NCBI GenBank assembly: GCA_964588555.1
Contig: CAZPPT010000004.1
Span: 62,001 to 126,000, forward strand
Direction: 5' to 3'
Length of the DNA: 64,000 nucleotides
Source: JAGVWJ01 sp964588555
Lineage (GTDB): Archaea > Micrarchaeota > Micrarchaeia > Anstonellales > Bilamarchaeaceae
A program made the translations under genes and the position numbers. Shown one piece after another: positions 35,403 to 42,440 of the stretch (position 1 is its first letter; every line of letters begins with the position of its first letter). Below the pieces are notes generated by a model. That model made no database searches, was not told where the DNA came from, and worked only from the letters and a program-made list of their open reading frames with translations.

Positions 35403-37229
35403 TTATGGTCGTGTATACACCATTGAACCAAGAAGTGCCTGCGGTTCCGGCACGACCAGTTTACGTACGGTAAGGTCGTTCACCCATCCGTTTGCAGCCC
35501 TCGACGGGTCAGCAACATCAAGCCCTACGAGCATATAGACATATTGTAATTGGCCAAGGGTGGCGTTATTTACTGCGGTTGAAAATACCTCGTTTGCTTC
35601 GTTCGCCCTATCAAGGCGCGATGTGTAATATGCTATTGATACTGAGTTTCCCGCATGTTTTAGGCGTACATAATAGGGCGTGCCTGCTTGTGCAATCGCA
35701 CGTGAAGCGGGCGGGTTGATTGATGCAAGTTCCGGAAATGTTTGTGTGCCGCCCTGTGCTATCCGAAGCGCAAGTGCATTTTGTGCGCCGACATCTCGTC
35801 GGTACACCCCTACGCCGTTCTGGTGGTTTATTGCATCAAACCCAAGCGTATCAAAGACACCAAACATCATATAGGGGCGCGTCCCTTCGTTCTGCGTGTC
35901 GTATTGGACCGTGATGTCAAACGTAAAGCCGCCAAGCGGCCCAACGTCTTTGTATATAAACGATCCCGTTCCGGATACGCCATTGCCCCATGGGTAATTA
36001 ACGTATTGTACGCGGCCGTTTGCAATGCTAAACGCCTGTCGCGTGTTCACTTGCATAAATGCGCTTAGGTCCCTGCCTGCTGCAAATGCCACATACGTAT
36101 CATGCGGGGTAAACTGGTTTGGAAGCAAGCTGCCATAGAAAAGCGCAACTGCCCAAACGTTCGGATTTCGCGTCCTAACTGCGATTTTGCTTTCCCCACC
36201 TATGCTGAGTTCCTCCGTAATGAACGGAAGCCGTTCTGCTACGGTTGCCGTTGTGCACGTGCCTTCTGTAAATACAAGGTCAGCCAGATCCCCACGCGCG
36301 TTCGCATAATCAAAGCCAGGTGGAATAATTAGGGTGTGCGTATATCCTGCGGGGTAGCTGCCTGAAATGGCAATGTCCCTGCAAAATGGCGAGCGCGAAT
36401 CTGCCCACACAACTCCGCTGTCAGGAATTCCGCCATCCGCTCCGAGGCCGCCATCAACTTCGATACCCGTATCGATACCGGCTTCTGCAACTTCAGCATC
36501 ACTCACATCGGCAGGTGAACCGTCTGCATCCTCAAACGCGTCGCTTATTTCTGCGTCCCTCTGCCCCGCCCCGTCATGCGCCGCTTGGCTGTCGGCGATT
36601 TCCGGCACGTCTTTTAGTTCTTCCCGGTCAGGGCTCTCGTGGGCATCTTCGATTTCGGCATCACGAGCCGCGCCGTCCGGAATGTGTGCATCAACAGGCT
36701 CGTTTGCATCAGCTTCATCTTCTGCATCTCTTCGAATGTGTCCATCCTCAAGCGTATGCGCATCGGTCGTTTCGCGCGCGTCCGTTACTTCTGCATCCGG
36801 GCGGTCGGCCGCATCCCTAATGATAATGACAGTTCCGTCCTGCGGCCCACTGTCTGGCGATGGTTCGATAACCACTGCACCGTCATCAGTTTGGGCATCT
36901 ACGAGCCGTGCATCAGGTTGTTGCTCCCCTATATCTTGGCGGTCTTCATGAGGAATTGGAGCATCAGCCCCTTTGCCGGCATCTTTCCCGTAAGCATCTG
37001 GCTTTTCACTTCCTGCGTCAACACCGGCACTTGGCTCGTCTAAAACTAATGGAGGGGGGTCAAAAAAGCACCCCGTTGCCCCTACTAAAAGAAGTCCTGT
37101 AACCCTGCCCTTCATTTTTCTGAAAAATCCATTTGCAGTTTTTTTGCCTTCTTCTTGCCGGGCAGATTTTCTAAATAGGTACATATAAAAATTGTACACC
37201 GCACTATTTAAAAAACCATATTGATTCAT
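35403..37229 (-). CDS. Lipobox surface protein with Asp/Ala-rich linker and DUF2341-like domain, 608 aa
   Basis: MKGRVTGLLLVGATGC (from about residue 39) is a lipoprotein-type signal; starts at 37229, 37184 or 37115 are all in frame. About 200 residues of Asp/Ala-rich sequence follow, with repeating DA pairs (for example DARLVDAQTDDGAVV). Such linkers are typical of secreted myxobacterial lipoproteins. The C-terminal half repeats the DUF2341-like and concanavalin-like layout of the downstream gene (VALFYGSLLPN, PWGNGVSGTGSF). The two are probably co-transcribed (13-base gap). The linker DNA is a degenerate GC-rich repeat, unlike the surroundings. Confidence 0.78.
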   Translation of the reverse strand: MNQYGFLNSAVYNFYMYLFRKSARQEEGKKTANGFFRKMKGRVTGLLLVGATGCFFDPPPLVLDEPSAGVDAGSEKPDAYGKDAGKGADAPIPHEDRQDIGEQQPDARLVDAQTDDGAVVIEPSPDSGPQDGTVIIIRDAADRPDAEVTDARETTDAHTLEDGHIRRDAEDEADANEPVDAHIPDGAARDAEIEDAHESPDREELKDVPEIADSQAAHDGAGQRDAEISDAFEDADGSPADVSDAEVAEAGIDTGIEVDGGLGADGGIPDSGVVWADSRSPFCRDIAISGSYPAGYTHTLIIPPGFDYANARGDLADLVFTEGTCTTATVAERLPFITEELSIGGESKIAVRTRNPNVWAVALFYGSLLPNQFTPHDTYVAFAAGRDLSAFMQVNTRQAFSIANGRVQYVNYPWGNGVSGTGSFIYKDVGPLGGFTFDITVQYDTQNEGTRPYMMFGVFDTLGFDAINHQNGVGVYRRDVGAQNALALRIAQGGTQTFPELASINPPASRAIAQAGTPYYVRLKHAGNSVSIAYYTSRLDRANEANEVFSTAVNNATLGQLQYVYMLVGLDVADPSRAANGWVNDLTVRKLVVPEPQALLGSMVYTRP

Positions 37230-37322
37230 AATAATACACTAAAAAACAAGCGAACAATAGCTTTAAATAATCTTGTTTGTACATTTGTATTTCTCTTCTG
37301 TTCAAATTAAAAGAGGTAGAGT

Positions 37323-37622
37323 ATGGCAAAAGCAAAAATTACATTAAGCGGAGAAAATTCAAAGGATCTCGATAACGTCGTTACCCAGATCAAGGAACTT
37401 GCAACAATGCTTAACATGCAATTCGCAGGTCCGGTGCGGCTACCGCGAAAAAAGCTTGAGATATCATGCAGGCGCACCCCCTGTGGTGACGGCAGTGATA
37501 CCTATGAGCATTGGGAAAAGCGCATCAGCAAGCGATTGGTAGTGGTCGAAGGCGACGAGATCAAGCAGATTCTGAGGGTAAAAGTCCCTTCTAACGTGTT
37601 TGTAAAGATATTTGTAAGTTAA
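37323..37622 (+). CDS. rps10: Ribosomal protein uS10
   Basis: A 99-residue small-subunit ribosomal protein. Archaeal S10 features: the KITLSGEN start, GPVRLPRKKLEISCRRTPCGDG loop and TYEHWEKRISKRL motif, then a C-terminal strand set ending VPSNVFVKIFVS. A GAGGT ribosome site lies 8 bases before the ATG, and TTTAAATA at 37261-37268 is a suitable TATA box. In many archaea S10 follows the EF-1alpha gene; that gene is not here. Confidence 0.96.
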   Translation: MAKAKITLSGENSKDLDNVVTQIKELATMLNMQFAGPVRLPRKKLEISCRRTPCGDGSDTYEHWEKRISKRLVVVEGDEIKQILRVKVPSNVFVKIFVS

Positions 37623-37634
37623 TTGGTGCTTATT

Positions 37635-37748
37635 ATGGGTTCAAAACCGCGTAAATGGAAAAAGAAGAATCGCATGCGCTGGAAATGGGTAAAGAAGCGA
37701 CGAAAACGCATGAAGCGAAGGCAGAAACGAAGAGTAGGCGAATTGTAG
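37635..37748 (+). CDS. rpl41e: Ribosomal protein eL41 (24-37 aa)
   Basis: Too short for ordinary gene callers. From the inner ATG at 37674 it reads MRWKWVKKRRKRMKRRQKRR, which matches the M-R-x-K-W-x-K-K-R pattern of the 25-residue eL41 found in eukaryotes and archaea. Starting at 37635 adds 13 basic residues. It begins 12 bases after the uS10 stop, so the two share a transcript. A spurious basic ORF is the alternative, but motif and context agree. Confidence 0.8.
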   Translation: MGSKPRKWKKKNRMRWKWVKKRRKRMKRRQKRRVGEL

Positions 37749-37919
37749 TACTGGTTCTTATAAACCATCGGCAAAGAAACTGCCAATTCATTGTCCAGTA
37801 GCCGTTATCTCTTTACTCTATTTTTGGGTTTGAAATTAACAACCAGTAACTGGTTCCAAAGTTGAATGGAAAAAATTCCTGCCCGATAGCACTTTAAACT
37901 TGTTTTACAATATACCTAC

Positions 37920-38858
37920 ATGTCATCCTGTTCAATGAGCACTAGCCCTTTCATTTCAACTGAAGAGAAGCCATCGTGGCTCAAGATCAGGATGCCGACG
38001 GGCGAGGCAGAAAAAAAGTACGAACAGGTAAAACTCCTTACCAAATCAAAGCGCCTTCATACGATTTGCGTTGAAGCGAAATGCCCAAACATGAATGAGT
38101 GCTGGAGCGGGGGAACCGCCACATTTCTTCTCATGGGCGACATCTGCACGCGCTACTGCCGTTTCTGCGCGACAAAGAGTGCACGTGCCGGAGTTCCGAT
38201 GCACGACCTTGCAGATGAGCCTGAAAACCTGGCAGCCGCAGTGGATGAGATGAAGCTTGAATACATCGTGCTTACAAGCGTTGACCGTGACGACCTTGCG
38301 GATCAGGGATCAGAACACTTTGCAAAATGTGTGCGTGCGGTAAAACAAAGGACACCCCACGTTATTGTTGAAACGCTGATCCCGGATTTTCGCGGTGACG
38401 AGTCATGCATCGCACGCGTTGCGGATGCGAAGCCGGACGTAATTTCACATAATTTGGAAACAGTACGCGAGTTACAGGGCGGGATCCGTGATCGGCGCGC
38501 CAATTACGAGCAGTCATTATCAGTACTTGCGTCCGTAAAGCGCTTGTATCCGCATATTTTTACAAAAAGCGCGCTCATGCTTGGGCTTGGCGAGCGGGAT
38601 GAACAAATCAAAGAGGCAATGGACGATTTACGCGCAATCGACTGCGACATCCTGACGTTGGGGCAGTACCTCCAGCCATCACGGCGACATTTGGCCGTCA
38701 AGGAATTTATACGCCCCGACAAGTTCAGATACTGGGAGGAAGTTGGAAAGAAAAAGGGCTTTCTCTTTGTTGCAGCGGGGCCCTTTGTACGGAGTAGCTA
38801 TCGTGCCGGGGAATTTTTCATAAAAAATATTGTCAAAGGAAGGGCTGCGTCATCATGA
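37920..38858 (+). CDS. lipA: Lipoyl synthase
   Basis: A 312-residue radical-SAM enzyme that inserts two sulfurs into protein-bound octanoate. Both [4Fe-4S] clusters are marked: the auxiliary Cys50-Cys55-Cys61 (ICVEAKCPNMNECW) and the radical-SAM Cys76-Cys80-Cys83 (CTRYCRFC). The C-terminal Ser of RSSYRAGEFF, a ligand of the auxiliary cluster, is present. A start at Met6 (37935) is equally possible. It overlaps the next gene in ATGA. The lipoylated targets (2-oxoacid dehydrogenases or glycine cleavage) are not in this window. Confidence 0.95.
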   Translation: MSSCSMSTSPFISTEEKPSWLKIRMPTGEAEKKYEQVKLLTKSKRLHTICVEAKCPNMNECWSGGTATFLLMGDICTRYCRFCATKSARAGVPMHDLADEPENLAAAVDEMKLEYIVLTSVDRDDLADQGSEHFAKCVRAVKQRTPHVIVETLIPDFRGDESCIARVADAKPDVISHNLETVRELQGGIRDRRANYEQSLSVLASVKRLYPHIFTKSALMLGLGERDEQIKEAMDDLRAIDCDILTLGQYLQPSRRHLAVKEFIRPDKFRYWEEVGKKKGFLFVAAGPFVRSSYRAGEFFIKNIVKGRAASS

Positions 38859-39136
38859 AGCACGGGAAAAATGTTTTCAAGGCAGGAAAACTCATCAAGA
38901 TCGACCTTGAATACGAGTCAGTTATTCGTTCAATCAAGATCCATGGCGATTTTTTCTTGTACCCAGAGGACGGGATCGAAAAATTGCAGGAGAAATTGGT
39001 TGGCACGGGGATCGACAGACAAAAAATTAAGGAGCGCATTGACCAAATTGTAAATGAGCTTGGACTGGAGCCATTTGGGTTTACGAGCGAGGAACTGGCG
39101 GAGGCAATCATCGGTGCCTGCAAATGGACGCCTTAA
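38855..39136 (+). CDS. lplB: Lipoate-protein ligase accessory subunit (LplB-like, C-terminal domain)
   Basis: A 93-residue stand-alone version of the lipoate-ligase C-terminal domain. It begins with KAGKLIKIDLEYESVIRSIKIHGDFFLYPEDGIEKLQEKL, the pattern of the small second subunit of the bipartite Thermoplasma ligase. That subunit is needed for adenylation of lipoate by LplA. The LplA partner is not in the window. Translationally coupled to lipA by a 4-base overlap. Confidence 0.85.
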   Translation: MKHGKNVFKAGKLIKIDLEYESVIRSIKIHGDFFLYPEDGIEKLQEKLVGTGIDRQKIKERIDQIVNELGLEPFGFTSEELAEAIIGACKWTP

Positions 39137-39410
39137 TCGTTTGGGCAAAAATGGACAATCTTTGTTTTCCTGCGGGTCAAATCGTTCGCTTATTTTCCTT
39201 CTTTTGGTAGAAAAATACTGCGCGTTGCGGCAGGCGCGTTATTGAAAATATTAATTTTAGAAAAAATGAATTTTTGAATTTTGTTTTCTTCGTCGTAAAA
39301 ATTAGTTTTTCTTATTTTTTTCGTCGCTCATTTGAATATTTTATGTTTATTGTATTTTTGCTTTTTCCCGACGTAAAATAAAAAATCGGTGATATGTTTA
39401 TAAAGTTGTT
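39137..39410. other. AT-rich intergenic stretch with T-runs
   Basis: About 270 bases with no credible gene. Long T-runs (for example 39270-39330) after the lipA-lplB operon could terminate its transcript in the archaeal manner. Near the right end, TTTATAAAG at 39397-39405 is a good TATA box for the next gene. Confidence 0.55.
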
Positions 39411-39479
39411 ATGCCGAAAAAGTTCTTTGTAATTTTCTCCCAGAAAAAAATAAACGACCAAACAAGAACAGGTGTTTTT

Positions 39480-40931
39480 ATGAAAGAGCCAGCAGTTGTA
39501 ACGTCAGATGTAATGCCCGCCCAGGGTGCACATGAAGTTGTGGTAGTTAAGAAAGGTTACTTAAGCAACCTCAGGAAGGAAGTGCTTGGAAGCGCTGAAG
39601 CACTTTCAGGCTCCGAAAATATCGTGCTTCGAAAACTCGGCAACCTTGCAGGGGGTGCATTGAATTCATCGGATTACACCTCTCCGCTTGAGTCAAAGGC
39701 AGCATCGCGCATCACTGCAAACTTTTACCTTAATAAGCTCCGCCTTGAAATGTCAATGCCGCAAAGTGAATGGCGGATATTCGTCCGCGACTCCCCGGAC
39801 CTGCAGGAAACCATGCTTGACCTTTTTGACATCCGCGTTGCAGAAAGTCTTATTAGGAAATCTACCGTTGACCTTGACGGACATGTGAGCCTGAGCCGCG
39901 AAGAAATCGAGTGTTTTGTCAAATCCGTGTTTTTTTCATCTGCGTATGAAAAAATCGCAGACCGTCTTCTTGGGCATATTTTCAACGTATCCGGCTACGA
40001 TGCCTGCAATGTAATATGGGGATTTTACAATAAGAAGCTCATACGGGGTGAGCGTATCATTGAACATATTGTGCTCCGTGGGGAGGCTTTTCTTGGGGCA
40101 CTTATCCAGTCACTCTCAACGCTTGAAGTGCCAAACCGACAATCTATTATCGATAATTTCAGAAGCCGCGTACTTATGGGAGAGCCGCTCATTTCTGTCA
40201 TACGCGACCTCCAATTCACCTTTAATGTGCCAGTATCAGCATTGCAACAGTTACGGGACGTCATAATAAAAAACCCATACAATGCAAAGATGCTTGAAGT
40301 CGGGGTTCTTCTTCTCATGGAACATGAGAAGAGCTATCGTCCTTATGATGACTCCGTTGGGTTGGCAACACATCTCTCGAACACCGTTTGGGGCGTCTAT
40401 TCAAAGGTGCGCAGGGTAGTGATAAAGCGAAGCTCTCCGCGCGCTAAGAGTTCAAGCAAAGAGCCCCCTTTTGTGTCTGCGGCTGATGCACCATCAACGC
40501 TTCAAATAACAACTAACGGAAAAAAAGGTGATAATATGAATCTTGCAAATATTTCAAGCGGCGTACAGAAACTTTGCTCACGGGTGACCGATTCGATAAC
40601 CCATAAGAAATGGTCTGGCGGATACGGCACCAAGAAAAGCAGGATCATACATAAGGAAGTGGAAGAAATCAACTCCCCACGAAGCGTCATGCTGGCAAAG
40701 AATGCTCTTTCAGTTGATGATGCGTTTGATGGTTCAGATGATGAGGAGCTGCTTGGATTTGACCTTGACGCGCTTTTGGCACCGGCAGGTTATTCGCTTG
40801 CCCCCAATACGCGCCAAAGCGACCTTAAGCACTACTTTGCAGGCCTGCCGCCGCTCAACCAATTGACGCTTTCCAAATACCATATGGCATTGCAGCATGC
40901 AAAAAGCGACGGCTTGATTGTGCGGGGATAA
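39480..40931 (+). CDS. Hypothetical helical protein, 483 aa
   Basis: Not recognised. Predominantly alpha-helical and soluble, with a Ser/Lys-rich, probably flexible region at about residues 320-420 separating two parts. The ATG at 39480 is preferred: an AGGTG site lies 6 bases before it, and the TATA box at 39397 implies that the earlier ATG at 39411 precedes the transcript start. No signal peptide or membrane helix. It shares the 14-base sequence TTTATAAAGTTGTT in its promoter with the gene at 41907. Confidence 0.7.
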   Translation: MKEPAVVTSDVMPAQGAHEVVVVKKGYLSNLRKEVLGSAEALSGSENIVLRKLGNLAGGALNSSDYTSPLESKAASRITANFYLNKLRLEMSMPQSEWRIFVRDSPDLQETMLDLFDIRVAESLIRKSTVDLDGHVSLSREEIECFVKSVFFSSAYEKIADRLLGHIFNVSGYDACNVIWGFYNKKLIRGERIIEHIVLRGEAFLGALIQSLSTLEVPNRQSIIDNFRSRVLMGEPLISVIRDLQFTFNVPVSALQQLRDVIIKNPYNAKMLEVGVLLLMEHEKSYRPYDDSVGLATHLSNTVWGVYSKVRRVVIKRSSPRAKSSSKEPPFVSAADAPSTLQITTNGKKGDNMNLANISSGVQKLCSRVTDSITHKKWSGGYGTKKSRIIHKEVEEINSPRSVMLAKNALSVDDAFDGSDDEELLGFDLDALLAPAGYSLAPNTRQSDLKHYFAGLPPLNQLTLSKYHMALQHAKSDGLIVRG

Positions 40932-41027
40932 GTAAAAAATAGCGAAAAATTAATCTATATTTTCTCACTCGCCAAAAGATTTTAATTCTCAAGCTGCTTT
41001 CGCAGTTTGCTCTTTCGAGCAAAGGAA

Positions 41028-41744
41028 ATGAAAACGAAGATAAATGTTAACTATAACAAATATGCCATGGATGAAAAATTAGCTGAGCTTATTGGTATTC
41101 TTTTAGGAGATGGATGTATCAGTACCTATCATTGTAAATCAGGTAACAAAGGACAAACCCAATACCGAATAAAAATAACCCTTAATGCAATTAAAGATTT
41201 AGAATACTCAAATTATGTGAGTACTCTACTTGAACACATATTTAAGCAAAAACCAAAAATTTATTTTAGAAAGGATGAGAATACCTTAGATATATACCTA
41301 CTGGGAAAGCAACATGTAGATTTTCTACTTAATCTTGGTATGACCTTATCTCCTAAATGGGCTAGGGCTCAGATACCAAAAGAATTTATTTTGCCCCCAC
41401 TAGATAAATTTGTAGTTCGGGGATACGCTGATACAGATGGATGTATCTGTAATGTAAATAATAACGGTATTCGTTATCCCCGAATTGAAATGAAAATTTG
41501 TCCTTCTCCAATGCAATCTCAGTTTATTCAAATTCTTAAGAATAATGGATTTGAACCTCAAATAAACAAACTTGAAAGAGGTAAAATACGAATTGCGCTT
41601 TCTGGGATGAAGAAATTAAAGAAATGGTTAGACTTAATCGGCTTTTCTAATAAGAGAAATATAACTATGGCAGAATATTTTATAAAAGAAATAGCGGGAG
41701 GTAGATTTGAACTACCGACCTTTACCCATGCTTTAGATAAATAA
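41028..41744 (+). CDS. LAGLIDADG homing endonuclease
   Basis: A 238-residue DNA endonuclease with both dodecapeptide motifs: LAELIGILLGDGCI near the N-terminus and VVRGYADTDGCI in the middle. The ATG at 41028 follows AAAGGA; an upstream TTG is less likely. Its last 17 codons (GGRFELPTFTHALDK) run antisense through the 3' end of the initiator tRNA gene and stop inside that gene's second intron. It is AT-rich compared with its neighbours, as for other mobile endonucleases. It may have invaded the tRNA flank; whether it cuts the intron-less tRNA allele is unknown. Confidence 0.93.
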   Translation: MKTKINVNYNKYAMDEKLAELIGILLGDGCISTYHCKSGNKGQTQYRIKITLNAIKDLEYSNYVSTLLEHIFKQKPKIYFRKDENTLDIYLLGKQHVDFLLNLGMTLSPKWARAQIPKEFILPPLDKFVVRGYADTDGCICNVNNNGIRYPRIEMKICPSPMQSQFIQILKNNGFEPQINKLERGKIRIALSGMKKLKKWLDLIGFSNKRNITMAEYFIKEIAGGRFELPTFTHALDK

Positions 41745-41759
41745 TCTTCTAAATGCATT
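41722..41759 (-). other. tRNA-iMet intron 2 (38 nt, after position 43)
   Basis: Inserted between nt 43 and 44, at the end of the anticodon stem. Exon ACCC pairs with intron GGGT as the central helix; bulges are GAA and AAA, cut after the second base. The intron hairpin has ATGC/GCAT and TTTAGA/TCTAAA stems. The flanking A-run allows a one-base shift, but the bulge geometry favours 43/44. Confidence 0.88.
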
Positions 41760-41772
41760 TCGGGTTATGAGC

Positions 41773-41821
41773 TTCGTCCCAAACCTTTAGTAAACTTATA
41801 ATAAATACCTAAAAGTTCGGT
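41773..41821 (-). other. tRNA-iMet intron 1 (49 nt, after position 30)
   Basis: Inserted between nt 30 and 31, inside the anticodon stem. The exon CGTC pairs with intron GACG as the central 4-bp helix; bulges are GGA and AAG, each cut after its second base. The intron body folds into a 12-bp helix CCGAACTTTTAG/CTAAAGGTTTGG with two or three G-U pairs. This is not the usual 37/38 site. Confidence 0.88.
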
Positions 41822-41884
41822 CCGACGGGAACTCCAGGCTCCCCCATCCCGCTTTTAATAAGGATTATATTTATATTGCCAATC

Positions 41885-41894
41885 CTTTATAAAG
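41885..41894. promoter_or_regulatory. Palindromic TATA box serving tRNA and divergent gene
   Basis: CTTTATAAAG is a perfect palindrome lying between the tRNA (5' end 41853, minus) and the plus-strand gene near 41907. On the minus strand it would start transcription about 10 nt before the mature tRNA; on the plus strand, close to ATG 41907 or 41919. Confidence 0.6.
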
Positions 41895-41906
41895 TTGTTG
41901 ATATGT

Positions 41907-42440
41907 ATGGCTGGCAAAATGAAAGGCAGTGAAGGAACTGGCGCTAAAATTATCAGCTTAGGCGAAAGACGGGAAACTCCATTTCGTGCACGAAGCCCCT
42001 CCCCTGAAATTTCGAGAATTTCGGCAATGCAGGTAATTTCTGAAATTCAAGGCATTTTAGCTGAGTGGGCTGAAGATGTTCAGCAAGCACTCAGGATTCC
42101 CAGAGACGGCCTATTTAAGCGTAGGGATCAGGATGGCGCCACATTGTATTCTTCTGACGACCAATTCACCATTACATCAGTCATTAACTTATTTAGTGGG
42201 GCATTGGAAGTGCCTTCAAAACTTCCGGACTATGGATTTGCCATTTATGAAACACCTGGCAGCACATACTTTGTTCTTTTTGATTCAGAGCGAAACATCT
42301 GTATTCGCCAAAAAATCATGCGTACCTTAGTCAATCCGGCAAATGCAACCTGGGCCGACGTTGCCCGTACAATTACTTATGCGGAAAAGCAAGCGAGCAC
42401 AAGCGGACAAACGGCTCTTGTCGACAAAGAATCGTTTTAA
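41907..42440 (+). CDS. Hypothetical protein, 177 aa
   Basis: Not recognised. A basic, Ser/Arg-rich head is followed by a helix (SRISAMQVISEIQGILAEWAED) and an alpha/beta domain (GFAIYETPGSTYFVLFDSERNICI). Given the TATA box at 41885-41894, a start at ATG 41919 is possible instead of 41907. Its stop overlaps the stop of the convergent giant gene by 4 bases. It shares promoter bases with the gene at 39480. Confidence 0.65.
   Translation: MAGKMKGSEGTGAKIISLGERRETPFRARSPSPEISRISAMQVISEIQGILAEWAEDVQQALRIPRDGLFKRRDQDGATLYSSDDQFTITSVINLFSGALEVPSKLPDYGFAIYETPGSTYFVLFDSERNICIRQKIMRTLVNPANATWADVARTITYAEKQASTSGQTALVDKESF

Larger units (their letters stand above)
41692..41853 (-). tRNA. Initiator tRNA-Met (CAT) with two introns
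   Basis: Exons are 41853-41822, 41772-41760 and 41721-41692 (75 nt, CCA not encoded). Spliced, it gives a 7-bp acceptor stem AGCGGGA/TCCCGCT with the A1-U72 pair of initiators, a D-arm with GGAGCC, an anticodon stem TCGGG/CCCGA whose three G-C pairs are also an initiator mark, anticodon CAT in loop CTCATAA, variable loop AGGTC and T-arm GGTAG-TTCAAAT-CTACC. Both intron junctions form bulge-helix-bulge structures cut by archaeal tRNA endonuclease. The convergent endonuclease gene overlaps its 3' end. Confidence 0.93.

Noticed and set aside
36367..36951. Plus-strand Ser-rich frame
   Set aside because: Complement of the Asp/Ala-rich linker of the lipoprotein gene, open only because of the repeat composition.
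41692..41744. Attachment-site duplication from integration at the tRNA
   Set aside because: I looked for a second copy of the tRNA 3' end on either side and saw none, so no integrated element boundary is claimed.
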